NCBI RefSeq assembly: GCF_001890385.1
Contig: NZ_CP018221.1
Location: 1,413,501-1,477,500, forward strand
From: Tardibacter chloracetimidivorans
Lineage (GTDB): Bacteria; Pseudomonadota; Alphaproteobacteria; Sphingomonadales; Sphingomonadaceae
Length of the DNA: 64,000 nt
Direction: 5' to 3'
Shown here: piece by piece, positions 28,132 to 37,909 of the stretch
Numbering within the stretch: the first letter of the stretch is position 1
Layout: every line of letters starts with the position of its first letter
The notes under the pieces: generated by a model
Seen by the model: only the letters and a program-made list of their open reading frames with translations
Told to the model about the DNA's origin: nothing
The model's database searches: none
Position numbers and translations under genes: made by a program

Positions 28132-29757
28132 TTAGCGCTGCGATGCCTCTCTCGCGGCCGCCCTCAGCAGATCCTTGCGCACCTTTCCGGACGCGGTGCG
28201 GGGAAAGTCGGCAACGAATACGAAGCGCTCGGGGATTTTCTGAGGGGCCAGCCCGCTTGCCCGGACGTGCGCCGCCAGCGTCTCCGCCTCCGGCTCAACC
28301 TCTCCCGCGATCACGAACGCGCAGACGCCTTCGCCGAGGCGCTCGTGGGGCATGGCCACCACGCTGGCCTCGCGTACCGAAGGATGGCTGTGGAGCACGT
28401 CCTCGATCTCCTTGGCGGAGATATTCTCGCCGCCCCGGATGATCAGGTCCTTCTTGCGCCCGGTGATGGTCAGCGCACCTTCAGGCGTCCGCACGCCAAC
28501 GTCGCCGGTGCGGAAATAGCCGTCGCTGGTGATCGCCTCGCGCGTCTGCGCCTCGTCGGCATAGCCGAGCATCATGCCGGGACCGCGCGCCAGTATTTCC
28601 CCCTCCTGCCCGTCGGGCAGGTCGCGGTCCCCGGCATCGACGATGCGCACGTCATAGTCGACGATCTCGCCGTCGGTCGTCGCGGCGAGCTGCGGATCGC
28701 GCGGCCAGCCGAATGTCACCAGCGGCACTTCCGACGCGCCGAACACACGGAAGGCGCGGCAATTCTCGAATGCCGCGTTCGCGGCCGGGATGAGCTCGGC
28801 AGGAACGGCCGCCCCGCCACAGGCGAAGAAGCGGAACGTCGGCAGCCGGTTGCCGGCCTCCCGCGCCGCCGCCGCCAGTTCGACCAGGAACGGCGTCGCC
28901 GCTACCGTGCCGACGAGGCCGTGGCGGTCGATCAGCGCCAGCGCGACCTTTGCATCCCAGCTTTCCATCAGGACGGCGCGGGTCTGGCAGACCAGCGGCG
29001 CTTCAAGGCCATTGGCATAGCCGGAGATGTGAGTCACCGGCGACGGCATCAGCGTGCCCTCCCCGGCGCGCAGTTCCCAGTGCCGCGCGCTCTCGCGAAG
29101 GATGCGCTGGATCGAGACATGGCTGTGAAGCACGCCCTTGGGCCGCCCCGTCGTGCCCGAGGTGTAGAGGACCATCTTGACGCCGAGCGGATCGACCGAG
29201 GGGCGTGCGAAGGGCCTCCCCCGTCCCTCGGCGAGCAGCGCCGCATAATCGTCGGGACCATCGCCGCGGACGGTGAAGACATGGTCGAAGCCGGGGATGG
29301 TGTCGCGGATGCGGGCGGCCATGGAAGCGAAATCGAACTTGCGGAAGGTCGTCGGCACGAACAGCGCCCGCGCGCCGCAGTCGCCGACCATCAGCGATAC
29401 CTCATGATCGCGGTAGATCGGCACGATCGGGTTGACGATCATCCCGCCGAGCGCTGCCGCCAGATTTACGACCGCAGCCTCGTGCCAGTTCGGTAGCTGG
29501 AAGGCGATGACGTCGCCGGGGCGCAACCCCCTGTCGTACAGCGCCGTCGCCAGCGCCTCGGCGTCGGCGAGCAGCGCCGCGCGCGTGATCACGCGGTCGC
29601 CATCGACGATCGCCACGGCGTCGGGATCGTCCGCCGCCAGCGCATGCGCCTGATCGGCAATCGTCCGCTCGTCCCAAAGCCCCGCGCGGGCAAAGCGCTC
29701 AAGATGCGGTGCCGGCACGGGCAGCCAGTCCCACGGCGTTTTCTTCCTCTCGTTCAT
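28132..29757 (-). CDS. AMP-dependent acyl-CoA synthetase/ligase
   Basis: 541 residues of the adenylate-forming superfamily. The ATP motif is VLYTSGTTGRPKGVLHSH (about 194-211), then YFRTGDVG, GRKKDLIIRGGENISAKEIE and the C-terminal FPRTASGKVRKDLL with the catalytic lysine. It activates a carboxylic acid as AMP ester and then CoA thioester, closest in style to medium-chain/cyclohexane-carboxylate ligases. The N-terminus (APHLERFARAGLWDERTIAD) supports this class. It stands alone, divergent from the Rieske oxygenase at 29886, and would supply the CoA ester for the beta-oxidation genes at 51-57 kb. Confidence 0.88.
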   Translation of the reverse strand: MNERKKTPWDWLPVPAPHLERFARAGLWDERTIADQAHALAADDPDAVAIVDGDRVITRAALLADAEALATALYDRGLRPGDVIAFQLPNWHEAAVVNLAAALGGMIVNPIVPIYRDHEVSLMVGDCGARALFVPTTFRKFDFASMAARIRDTIPGFDHVFTVRGDGPDDYAALLAEGRGRPFARPSVDPLGVKMVLYTSGTTGRPKGVLHSHVSIQRILRESARHWELRAGEGTLMPSPVTHISGYANGLEAPLVCQTRAVLMESWDAKVALALIDRHGLVGTVAATPFLVELAAAAREAGNRLPTFRFFACGGAAVPAELIPAANAAFENCRAFRVFGASEVPLVTFGWPRDPQLAATTDGEIVDYDVRIVDAGDRDLPDGQEGEILARGPGMMLGYADEAQTREAITSDGYFRTGDVGVRTPEGALTITGRKKDLIIRGGENISAKEIEDVLHSHPSVREASVVAMPHERLGEGVCAFVIAGEVEPEAETLAAHVRASGLAPQKIPERFVFVADFPRTASGKVRKDLLRAAAREASQR

Positions 29758-29885
29758 GCCCGATTCCTGCCCGTCCGTGCTGCATCCGCCAATTGGCCAA
29801 AAAGGCAGGCACCTATCATCTCTTGCAGCTTGTGCCCCTCGTTCCGCTGTGGCGACATGGCCACAAAGCCAATGAGGAGAGTTAC

Positions 29886-31064
29886 ATGGACCGCGTCAAA
29901 CAGCTAGGCAATGTGGCCGAGATCATGCTCGACTATGTCGAGAACAACCGGACCTTCGCCGGCGACAAGACGATGTCGGTACCCACCGAAAGCTACACCA
30001 GCAAGGACCAGTGGCGCGCCGAGATGGAGCTGGTCTTCAAGCGCGTGCCGCTGATGCTCGCCTTCACGGCGGAGCTGCCGAACCCCGGCGATTACAAGGC
30101 GATGGAGGCTGTCGGCCTGCCCATCCTTATCAACCGCGACAAGGCGGGCAAGGTCCGCGCCTTCCTCAACGTCTGCTCGCACCGTGGCGCCCCCGTCGCG
30201 CCGGAAGGGCACGGCAATTGCGCGCGCTTCACCTGCAAATACCACAGCTGGACCTTCGGTCAGGACGGCCGGCTGATCGCTGTCGCGGAGGCAAGCACGT
30301 TCGGCGACGTCAACAAGGCCGAGCGCGGCCTAACCGAACTGCCGTGCGAGGAGCGGGCAGGCATGATCTTCGTCTGCCTGACGCCCAATGCGCCGATCGA
30401 CCTCGACGGTTATTTCCGGGGCTATCTGGAGGACTTCGAAGCGCTCGACTTCGGCAACTGGACTTTTCTGGGCGCGCGCACGATCGAAGGCGCGAACTGG
30501 AAGATCGCGTTCGACGGCTATCTGGAAGGCTATCATTTCGCGTCGCTCCATGCCGACACCATTCACCCGCGCACGCCGTCCAACCGCATGCATTTCGAAG
30601 GCTTCGGGCCGAACATGCGTATCGGCTTCCCGCAGCGGCACATCTCGGAAGCGCTTCGCGGCCTTCCGCGCAGCGACTGGGGCGCTCAGGAGAACAACGG
30701 CTACGACTTCGTGCGGATCTTCTTCCCCAATGTCTCGATCTTCGTCGCGCCGGAGATCACGCAGGTGGCGCAACTGTTCCCCGGGCCGACGCCCGACCGC
30801 AATCGCACCGTCCTCAACTATCTGCGCCGGGAACCCGTGCGCGACGAGGAGGATCGGGCGGCTGTCGAGACGATGATCAACTTCTTCCGCGACGTCACCT
30901 ATCAGGAGGATTATGTCATCGGGCTTGAAATCCAGAAGGGCCTGGAAAGCGGCGCGCATGACGAGATCGTCTTCGGCCGCAACGAGCGGGGCAACCAGTT
31001 CTTCCACGAGTGGCTGAACTGGTATCTGGAGGATGATCCGTCGGCGCCCGAGCCGACGATGTAA
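29886..31064 (+). CDS. Rieske non-heme iron oxygenase alpha subunit
   Basis: 392 residues, start ATG 29886 after GAGGAGAG. The N-terminal Rieske domain has CSHRGAPV and CKYHSWTF. The catalytic domain has NWKIAFDGYLEGYHFASLH, where H217 and H222 bind iron. E214 replaces the aspartate that usually bridges Rieske cluster and iron. It is followed by a TIM-barrel protein and an EthD-like protein (10-bp gap, then ATGA overlap), forming one operon. Hydroxylation or O-demethylation of a ring compound is likely. Confidence 0.88.
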   Translation: MDRVKQLGNVAEIMLDYVENNRTFAGDKTMSVPTESYTSKDQWRAEMELVFKRVPLMLAFTAELPNPGDYKAMEAVGLPILINRDKAGKVRAFLNVCSHRGAPVAPEGHGNCARFTCKYHSWTFGQDGRLIAVAEASTFGDVNKAERGLTELPCEERAGMIFVCLTPNAPIDLDGYFRGYLEDFEALDFGNWTFLGARTIEGANWKIAFDGYLEGYHFASLHADTIHPRTPSNRMHFEGFGPNMRIGFPQRHISEALRGLPRSDWGAQENNGYDFVRIFFPNVSIFVAPEITQVAQLFPGPTPDRNRTVLNYLRREPVRDEEDRAAVETMINFFRDVTYQEDYVIGLEIQKGLESGAHDEIVFGRNERGNQFFHEWLNWYLEDDPSAPEPTM

Positions 31065-31074
31065 GGGCAGGCGT

Positions 31075-31866
31075 GTGAACCCCATCTCGCTTGCCTCGGG
31101 CGTAGTGCCCGAGTTCGGCCCGCTCGACACCGTGCGCGCCGCAGCCGCGGGCGGGTTCGACGCCGTGGGCCTCTGGGTCGAGCCGGCGCAATGGACGGCC
31201 GAGACGACGCGGGAGATTCGCGCGGCGCTCGCCGACGAGGGGCTTCCCGTCCTCGACGTGGAGGTCGCCTGGCTGAAGCCCGATGCCGCGCTGGGCGATC
31301 ATCGCCGCATCATCGACATCGGCGCGGACCTCGGCGCGGCGCACATGCTTTGCGTGTCCTCGCATTCCGACAGGTCGGCCACCGTCGCCGAACTGGCCGC
31401 ACTGTGCCGCCATGCCGAGGGCAGCGGCATGCGCATCGCGCTGGAATTCGGCATTTTCACCGAGGTGAAGAATCTTGCTGCCGCACTGGCGATACTCGAC
31501 GATGTCGGTCATCCCTTGCGTGCGTTGCTGATCGACCCGGTCCATGTCGACCGGTCGCGAAGCGCGATCGATGCCATCGCGGATATCGACCCTGCGCTGC
31601 TGCCCTATGCCCAGTTCTGTGACGCGCCCGCCGCGCGGCCCGATCCGGCCGATTTCGATGCGGTGATCACCGACGCGATCGACCTTCGCGAGCAGTGCGG
31701 CGCGGGCGCACTGCCGCTCGGCGCGCTTTACCACGCGCTGCCGGCCGGCATTCCGCTCAGCATCGAGCTTCGCTCCAAGGCCCTTCGCGAGACCTTTCCC
31801 GATCCCGCCGACCGCGCGCGAATCACCGCGCAGGCGACTCGCGCATGGCTGAAGGTTCTGCAATGA
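31075..31866 (+). CDS. TIM-barrel sugar-phosphate isomerase/epimerase-like protein
   Basis: 263 residues starting at GTG 31075. AP-endonuclease-2-type TIM barrel: ISLASGVVPEFGPLDTVRAA, GFDAVGLWVEP, MRIALEFGIFTEV and LLIDPVHVDRSR hold the metal-ligand-type glutamate, aspartate and histidine positions. Enzymes of this fold include sugar epimerases, inosose dehydratases and C-glycoside deglycosidase subunits. It sits between a Rieske oxygenase and an EthD-like protein, which suggests isomerisation or dehydration of a ring-derived intermediate. Confidence 0.72.
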   Translation: MNPISLASGVVPEFGPLDTVRAAAAGGFDAVGLWVEPAQWTAETTREIRAALADEGLPVLDVEVAWLKPDAALGDHRRIIDIGADLGAAHMLCVSSHSDRSATVAELAALCRHAEGSGMRIALEFGIFTEVKNLAAALAILDDVGHPLRALLIDPVHVDRSRSAIDAIADIDPALLPYAQFCDAPAARPDPADFDAVITDAIDLREQCGAGALPLGALYHALPAGIPLSIELRSKALRETFPDPADRARITAQATRAWLKVLQ

Positions 31867-32234
31867 CCGTGACGCTGATCACCCTGCTCAAGCGCCGGAG
31901 CGGCATGAGCAAAGCCGACTTCATCGCCTATTACGAGACCCGTCACCGCCGCATCGGCGAGGAGGTGCTGTCAGGCTATGCCAGTCGCTATGTCCGGCGT
32001 TTCCTTCATCCGGTAGACGGCACCGACCAGGATCATGACTTCGATGTCGTGCTGGAAATCGACTTCCCCGATCAGGCGACAATGGATGCCTGCTTCGCGG
32101 CGATGCAACCGCCCGAGATCATGGACCGCATCATCGCCGACGAGGAACGCTTCTTCGACCGCTCGCGCAACCGGGCGTTCACGGTCGAGGAACATGCATC
32201 GACGCTCCCTGATCCGAGAGCGGTCTCCCGCTGA
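31863..32234 (+). CDS. EthD-like ferredoxin-fold protein
   Basis: 123 residues, ATGA overlap with the previous gene. MTVTLITLLKRRSGMSKADF followed by YYETRHRRIGEEVL matches the EthD domain (dimeric alpha/beta barrel; KR..G.s.eeF..yw...H). EthD proteins accompany P450 or oxygenase systems (e.g. ETBE degradation) and some are decarboxylases or cyclases. Its stop codon directly abuts the stop of the convergent SnoaL gene with no spacer. Confidence 0.72.
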   Translation: MTVTLITLLKRRSGMSKADFIAYYETRHRRIGEEVLSGYASRYVRRFLHPVDGTDQDHDFDVVLEIDFPDQATMDACFAAMQPPEIMDRIIADEERFFDRSRNRAFTVEEHASTLPDPRAVSR

Positions 32235-32678
32235 TCAGCCCTCGCTCGCCATGTGCATCACCCGATATTCGCGGCGCGTGAAGAGCCAGCGGCCGGTCGC
32301 CTTGCTCAGTTCATCGGCGTAGCGGCCGCGCACCCGCAGGGTCTTGCCTGATTCCGGATCCTGAAAGATTTCCGAGGTATAGACAATGGCGCTCGCGCGG
32401 TCGCCATCCACCGCGATTTCGCCCGGGGTGGAGACATAGATCATCGGCTTGGTGCAGTTTTCGAGCCCATAGACCTTCATCGATTCGACCCAGCCGGCGA
32501 CGATGGCCGCCTTGCCGTCGAACCCGTCGAGCCCCGGAAACTCCGGCAGCGCCCAATAGGCATCGTCGGCCCAGGTCGAGCCCCAGAGTTCGGCATCCTT
32601 GGTCATGACACCGTGGGAGTAGGTTTCCACCAGCTCCCGGATCGCGAGGCGATCCTCAATCGGTCCTGCAAAAGCCAT
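32235..32678 (-). CDS. SnoaL/NTF2-like domain protein
   Basis: 147 residues, start ATG 32678 after GGGAGG. MAFAGPIEDRLAIRELVETY and AELWGSTWADDAYWALPEFP mark it as a close paralogue of 14243-14671. Last gene of the minus-strand Rieske-SDR-SnoaL unit, 11 bp after the SDR. The single cone fold could act as hydratase, isomerase or lyase; no catalytic assignment is possible by eye. Confidence 0.78.
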   Translation of the reverse strand: MAFAGPIEDRLAIRELVETYSHGVMTKDAELWGSTWADDAYWALPEFPGLDGFDGKAAIVAGWVESMKVYGLENCTKPMIYVSTPGEIAVDGDRASAIVYTSEIFQDPESGKTLRVRGRYADELSKATGRWLFTRREYRVMHMASEG

Positions 32679-32689
32679 GTCGGCCTCCC

Positions 32690-33376
32690 TCACCAGCTAT
32701 GCGGCTCGCCGTTCCATTTGTAGAAGTCGCCCGACATCTCGATGGTCCAGGCGTCGGCGAGCTTGCGGATGCCTGACGCGCTCTCCTGCGGCGTGATCTC
32801 GGCATCGGCGCCGCCCATGTCAGTTTGGACCCAGCCGGGGTGGACCAGCCCGACGATGATGCCGCGATCCTTGAGATCGATGGCGACCGACCGCATCATT
32901 CGGTTGAGGGCGGCCTTGGCGGCGCCATAGGCATAATAGCCCCCATAGGGCCAGGTCGATGCCGCCAGCTGGCTGGAGAAGTTGATGACCCTGGAGCCGG
33001 AGCGCAGGCGCGGAAGGAAAGCCTGAAGCACCCGCAACGGCCCCTGCACCATGATGCGAAAGGCATCGTCCCATGCCTCCCAGTCGGCGGCTTCCAGCTC
33101 GCCGGTCGCCGGCCCAGTGACGCCCGCGACATTGTACAGGATATCGACCGCCTCGTCGCCGGTCGAGGCGGCGCCTTCGCGCACCGAGGCGTCGTCCCCG
33201 ACGTCCATGCGGTGCACGGTCAAACGACCGTCCGAGCCAGCGGCCATCGCCTCCAGTTCGGTCGCCCCAGCCGGATTGCGCACCAGGGCCAGGACGCGGT
33301 CACCCACGCTGAGATGCTGCCGCGCAAGTTCGAGGCCGATGCCGCGTCCTGCGCCCGTAATCGCCACCGTCTTCAT
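32690..33376 (-). CDS. SDR-family dehydrogenase
   Basis: 228 residues, start ATG 33376 after GGAGG. TGAGRGIGLELARQH is the cofactor loop, YNVAGVTG replaces NNAG, the catalytic set is NFSSQLA and YGAAK. It resembles the carbonyl-reductase/C-factor group of short SDRs (VHPGWVQTDMGG). Start overlaps the stop of the upstream Rieske gene (TGATG), so the proteins are made together and probably act in sequence. Confidence 0.82.
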   Translation of the reverse strand: MKTVAITGAGRGIGLELARQHLSVGDRVLALVRNPAGATELEAMAAGSDGRLTVHRMDVGDDASVREGAASTGDEAVDILYNVAGVTGPATGELEAADWEAWDDAFRIMVQGPLRVLQAFLPRLRSGSRVINFSSQLAASTWPYGGYYAYGAAKAALNRMMRSVAIDLKDRGIIVGLVHPGWVQTDMGGADAEITPQESASGIRKLADAWTIEMSGDFYKWNGEPHSW

Positions 33377-34716
33377 CAGGGCCTCCTTCCTTCGAGCCAA
33401 TCGTTGAGCACTTCATGGAAGAAGCGCACGCGTGTTTCCTGTGCCGAAAGATAAGCATCCTGATAGCCTTTGGAATGCAGGCCGGCCTGCATCCCCTCGG
33501 CAAGCTCCATGTCCTGATAGACGATCTGCCCCGCGAGTTCCGGGATTCCGCGCCCGGCGTCGAAGTCGCGATGCTCGCATTCTGTCGCTTCCTTGAGCGG
33601 ACGCGGCCCGGCCATGATCGATTCGACCGTCTCCTGCCCCTCGACGGGAAAGGCCATGCACCACAGGTCGAAATAGCATTTTCCCGGATCGTCCGGGTGC
33701 GGCTCGGACCGGAAAAACACCAGATTGTCAGGCAGGAAGCTGATCGTCACATTGGGGAAAATGACGGTGTGCGGACTGTCGGTCAGTTCCTCGTCATTCA
33801 TATGCTCGTAATGAACGTAGCCGCGTTCCTTCCACAGCCGACGCTTTGCCGCCTTGAGGTCGAGCCACCCCTGCATCGCCAGATCCTCGTAGGAGGCGTA
33901 GCTGTCGGGATCGATACCCCAGGCCTGAAGGATCATCTTGTACGGGTGCGGCAAGTGCTCCGGCAGCCGGTCTGACAGCGACGGGCGCATCGGCTGCACC
34001 GTCCGCCCATGGCCGCTGGGCCACATCTCGTGCCGGGCGGTGTCGACATCCTGGTCGATCCACGGCGGTACCTGCGGATGCGCGGTACGGGTATGATAGC
34101 TCTCGCTGAAATTGTCGGTGACGAACTTCCAGTTGGCATTGAGCGCGATCCGATACCAGGCGACGCGCACCGCCGTGTCCATCGGATAGTTGCGATAGAC
34201 GTCGGGCATGGGCGCCAGATATTCGGCGAGGCTGGGCCCTTGTTCGGCCATGGTGTACCAGACGAAACCGCCCCATGTATCGCAGCGCAATTCCCTGAGC
34301 TTGAGCTTTCCGCAGGGATTGCCCTGAGGAAAGTCTTCCGGGTCCTGCGCATGTACCAGCACGCCGTCGAGCCCGTAGCGCCAACCGTGATATGGACAGG
34401 CGATCATGTCGGCGGAAGAGGACTGGCCCACCATCCGCATGCCGCGATGCGCGCAACTGTTGTAGAAGGCGCGGACCGATCCGTCTTCCTGACGGATGCA
34501 GATCACCGATTCCTTCATGAAATTATGGACGACATAATCACCCGGCTCCGGCATTTCCGCGGTGCGGCCGGCGATGTGCCAGATGCGGGTCCACAGCATG
34601 TCCCATTCACGCTGGGCAAATTCGCTGGAAAAATAGCGGTCGCCCGTGATGGCGTCGCCCCGCAGGTTGGCGGGATCGCGGCCGCTCAGCGGCGGCGGCG
34701 GTGCGTGCAGCGTCAT
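33376..34716 (-). CDS. Rieske non-heme iron oxygenase alpha subunit
   Basis: 446 residues, start ATG 34716 with GGGAGAGG upstream. The Rieske ligands are SCAHRGMRM and CPYHGWRYG; the catalytic site is NWKFVTDNFSESYHTRTAHP with H208 and H213, and E205 at the bridging position. Closely related in length and layout to the oxygenase at 41882 (shared DPEDFPQGNPCGKLKLRELR vs DPDDFPNGNPCGKVKLSELR). No beta subunit is encoded nearby, so it is probably a homotrimeric alpha-only monooxygenase. Confidence 0.9.
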   Translation of the reverse strand: MTLHAPPPPLSGRDPANLRGDAITGDRYFSSEFAQREWDMLWTRIWHIAGRTAEMPEPGDYVVHNFMKESVICIRQEDGSVRAFYNSCAHRGMRMVGQSSSADMIACPYHGWRYGLDGVLVHAQDPEDFPQGNPCGKLKLRELRCDTWGGFVWYTMAEQGPSLAEYLAPMPDVYRNYPMDTAVRVAWYRIALNANWKFVTDNFSESYHTRTAHPQVPPWIDQDVDTARHEMWPSGHGRTVQPMRPSLSDRLPEHLPHPYKMILQAWGIDPDSYASYEDLAMQGWLDLKAAKRRLWKERGYVHYEHMNDEELTDSPHTVIFPNVTISFLPDNLVFFRSEPHPDDPGKCYFDLWCMAFPVEGQETVESIMAGPRPLKEATECEHRDFDAGRGIPELAGQIVYQDMELAEGMQAGLHSKGYQDAYLSAQETRVRFFHEVLNDWLEGRRP

Positions 34717-34832
34717 GATCCTCTCCCGGTTGAAGTCTGGTATTGCGGACGGGGTGATGCAAGTGTGCCCGCGCGACGCGCCAGGCCAAACTGGCATAAA
34801 GGAGAGAAAAGCGGCAGAGGTGCCGGTTTCTC

Positions 34833-35504
34833 TCAGCGCCCCCGATAGAGGGCGTCGACCATCTGCGTCACCAGCCCGCGGATACGCGCGCTTCGTTCCC
34901 CCTGGCCGAGCACCGGCTCAAGCATCAGCATGCCCATGTGCGCCACCGTCGTCAGGTCGTTCGCCAGCCGCATGTCGTCCCAGTGCGCCTGCCATTGCGG
35001 GAAGGCACGGCTCATCTCGTCGAACCAGATCGTATCGTAACGCTGCGCCTGCGGCACGAACTGCTGCGCCAGTTCGCTATCGGTGCGGGCCGCCACCGCA
35101 AGTTCCACATAGGCGGAATATTCGCGACTGTGGACCGATTGCCAATGCAGTTCGCTCGCGATCTCGACCGAGGAGAGATCGCCGTTCGTGGCCAGCGCCT
35201 CGAGATAGGCGTCGAGGTAGGCGCCCATCCTCTTGTAGAAGACATGCTCGATCGTGGCCGCCACCAGTTCCATGCGCGTGGCGAAGTGATGGTGCATCGC
35301 ACCGCGCGACACGCCGCAACGCTGCGCGACATGCGCGGCCGAGAAACTGGCGTATCCGCTCTCGACCAGGCAATCGATAGCCATCTCGACAAGCCTGAGG
35401 CGGGTGCCGGCGCTTTTGCGCTGCTGCCAGTGGCGCGGCGGTTCCGCCCCATGCACCGGGTTGACGGCGGCCAACATGCGCTCGCGGATCAGTTGGAGGG
35501 ACAT
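34833..35504 (-). CDS. TetR-family transcriptional regulator
   Basis: 223 residues. The N-terminal HTH is within LVESGYASFSAAHVAQRCG and VSRGAMHHHFATRMELVAA (about residues 42-80), the TetR hallmark; the C-terminal helical domain presumably binds a pathway intermediate. It lies 116 bp upstream of the Rieske gene on the same strand and is divergent from the TonB receptor at 35683, so it may repress both directions. Confidence 0.85.
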   Translation of the reverse strand: MSLQLIRERMLAAVNPVHGAEPPRHWQQRKSAGTRLRLVEMAIDCLVESGYASFSAAHVAQRCGVSRGAMHHHFATRMELVAATIEHVFYKRMGAYLDAYLEALATNGDLSSVEIASELHWQSVHSREYSAYVELAVAARTDSELAQQFVPQAQRYDTIWFDEMSRAFPQWQAHWDDMRLANDLTTVAHMGMLMLEPVLGQGERSARIRGLVTQMVDALYRGR

Positions 35505-35682
35505 CGCGCAATCATAATGCGCACGCCCGCGGCATCACCAGCGTTTCCTGCCTAGCACAAACCTCAGTTCCCGAAGCCGGGCAGCAGTCGGATAAAACCG
35601 ACAGTAGTGCCGGTGTGAAGCGAGAACCACCTCACCACCCAACGCGGGGCGCCGCCGGTATGCTGTCACAGGGAGAGGACCA
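35505..35682. promoter_or_regulatory. Divergent tetR / TonB receptor promoter region
   Basis: This 178-bp spacer separates the tetR gene from the 35.7-44.2 kb operon. The inverted repeat GTCGG-ATAAAA-CCGAC at 35587-35602 and the GGGAGAGGA ribosome site before 35683 are visible. The repeat is a candidate operator, not a demonstrated one. Confidence 0.35.
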
Positions 35683-37896
35683 ATGACGCCGCACCACCGC
35701 AAGTTGTCGTCCAGTTGCCTGAGCCTTGCAATGGCGCTGGGCATCGCCGGCCACCCGGACTCCGCTGTCGCCCAGGAACAGGACCAGGGCATCAGCGATA
35801 TTGTCGTCACCGCGCAGAAGCAGTCGGAAAATCTCCAGGACGTGCCGATATCCGTCTCCGCCATCACGGCGGAAACGCTGCAGGATCAGCAGGTCACCAA
35901 CATTGCCGACCTGTCCAACAGCCTGCCGAACGTTCAGATCAACAGCTTCTCCAACTCACCCGACTCGGCGGTCTTCACCATCCGGGGCATCGGCGTGAAC
36001 GACGCCGACCCCTATGTCGGCACGACCGTCTCGGTGGTCGTCGATGGAGTTGTCGTGGGGGTCAACACCGCCGCCCTGCTGTCGCTGTTCGATATCGAGC
36101 GGGTGGAGGTTCTGCGCGGCCCTCAGGGCACGCTGTTCGGCGCCAATACCACCGGCGGCGTCATCAACGTGGTGACCAAGCAGCCGACCGGCACGCTGGG
36201 CGTCGAGGGCGAGATCATCTACGGCAACTACAATCATCTCGAGGCGAATGCCGCCGTCAACTTCCCGATCACAGACAATCTCGCCGGCAAGGTGAGCATC
36301 CTGCACAACTCGATGGACGGCTTTTTCCGCAACTATGGCGACGGCCGGCGCATCGGGGAGCGGAACGTCACCTCCCTGCGTGGCTATCTGAAATATGAGC
36401 AGGGCGACTATGACGCCACGCTGATCGGCGAATATGTGCGCAGCCGCAACGGCTCCCAGACGGGGGTTATTATCGCGGGGCCGGGCGAGCTGTTCTACAC
36501 GCCGGGAGAGACCGAAGATCCGTTCTCCTTCCGCCGGGGCCTGAGCAACGATCAGCCCGACTACAACAACCGCGACACCTATTCGATCACCCTCACCCAA
36601 AATCTCGACAGCCCCGTCGGCGAGATCACGTCGATCACCAACTATCGCGAATATGACAGCGATCTGTATTCCGACGACGATGCGACCACCCGCATCCTCC
36701 TGCAGACCCGGCGGCAGACCGACCATCGTCAATTCTCGCAGGAATTACGCGATCTTATCAGAATCGGCGATTCGACACGGCTCATCGTCGGAGCCTTCTA
36801 TTTCGAGCAGAGCTATTTCCTCGATCAGGATGGCAAGCTGGACGGCTTCCTTCCCGGCCTGGGGCAACCGCAGACCCAGGATCAGGAGAACCAGTCGATC
36901 TCCGGCTTCGCCCAGCTCTACCACGATCTGACCCCCGAGCTGCGTGTCCAGGCGGGTCTCCGCTACAGCCACGAGCGTACCGAGGCGGTGTCGACCACAG
37001 CCAACACGATCAACCCCAGCGGTCAGGCGACGTTCGACGATCCGCTGATCCCCGGCAGCCTGATTGTCGCATCGGGCAAAAAAAGCTGGAACCGCATCGG
37101 ATACAAGGTCGGCATCGATTACCGGCCGATCGATGAACTGATGCTCTACGGCTATTATGCGCGCGGCTTCAAATCGGGCGGCTTCACCGGCCGTATCGCC
37201 ATAGCGGAGGACATCGGCCCGTTCAATCCGGAGGAAGTCGACACTTTCGAGGCGGGTCTCAAGGCCGATCTTCTCGACCGGAGGCTGCGGGTGAACCTCG
37301 CGGCGTTCCTCAACAAATATCGTGACATGCAGGTGGTGCAGAACATCACCTACCCCAGTGGCGCCAACTCCGCCTCAATCGCCAATGCGGGCAGGGCCGA
37401 AACAAAGGGTTTCGAGCTGGAGCTGACCGCCGCGCCGGCCCAGGGCCTGACCCTCACGGGTTCGCTCGCCTATCTCGACGCCCGGTACGAGGAATATGAC
37501 ACCCGCGTGCTCGACCCGGGCACCGGCAATCTGGTGCCGGTCTCCTATGCCGGCAACCGTTTGATGAACTCGCCCGAGTGGAGCGCATCGCTGGGGTTCA
37601 ACTGGACCCAGCCGGTGGGATCGGGAACGCTCACCGCGACCGGCCAGTACAGCTACACCAGTTCCAAATACACGAGCTACACCAACCTGCCGGTCGAGCT
37701 GGTCGGCGCGGTCAATCTGGTCAACGTCAGCCTTTCCTGGGGGCCGACCGACGGCAACTGGGAGCTGGGCGCCTATGCCCGAAACCTCTTCGACGAACAG
37801 TATTTCAACCAGAAGCTGAGCCTCGCCGGGATCGGCACCCTCGCCTCGCTCGGCAATCCGCGCGAATATGGCGCGGTGTTCCGCTTCAACTTCTGA
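35683..37896 (+). CDS. TonB-dependent receptor
   Basis: 737 residues. Signal peptide ending SAVAQEQ, TonB-box-like ISDIVVTAQKQSENLQDVPI, plug motif [20 protein letters not shown] and barrel ending EYGAVFRFNF with terminal phenylalanine. Start ATG 35683 after GGGAGAGG. First gene of a nine-gene plus-strand run ending at 44173, so it probably imports that operon's substrate. Full length and intact. Confidence 0.92.
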   Translation: MTPHHRKLSSSCLSLAMALGIAGHPDSAVAQEQDQGISDIVVTAQKQSENLQDVPISVSAITAETLQDQQVTNIADLSNSLPNVQINSFSNSPDSAVFTIRGIGVNDADPYVGTTVSVVVDGVVVGVNTAALLSLFDIERVEVLRGPQGTLFGANTTGGVINVVTKQPTGTLGVEGEIIYGNYNHLEANAAVNFPITDNLAGKVSILHNSMDGFFRNYGDGRRIGERNVTSLRGYLKYEQGDYDATLIGEYVRSRNGSQTGVIIAGPGELFYTPGETEDPFSFRRGLSNDQPDYNNRDTYSITLTQNLDSPVGEITSITNYREYDSDLYSDDDATTRILLQTRRQTDHRQFSQELRDLIRIGDSTRLIVGAFYFEQSYFLDQDGKLDGFLPGLGQPQTQDQENQSISGFAQLYHDLTPELRVQAGLRYSHERTEAVSTTANTINPSGQATFDDPLIPGSLIVASGKKSWNRIGYKVGIDYRPIDELMLYGYYARGFKSGGFTGRIAIAEDIGPFNPEEVDTFEAGLKADLLDRRLRVNLAAFLNKYRDMQVVQNITYPSGANSASIANAGRAETKGFELELTAAPAQGLTLTGSLAYLDARYEEYDTRVLDPGTGNLVPVSYAGNRLMNSPEWSASLGFNWTQPVGSGTLTATGQYSYTSSKYTSYTNLPVELVGAVNLVNVSLSWGPTDGNWELGAYARNLFDEQYFNQKLSLAGIGTLASLGNPREYGAVFRFNF

Positions 37897-37909
37897 CGCG
37901 GGGACGGGA

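Noticed and set aside
35587-35602. GTCGG-ATAAAA-CCGAC as a confirmed TetR operator
   Set aside because: Only five bases per arm; it is kept as a candidate within the intergenic entry and not claimed as a site.
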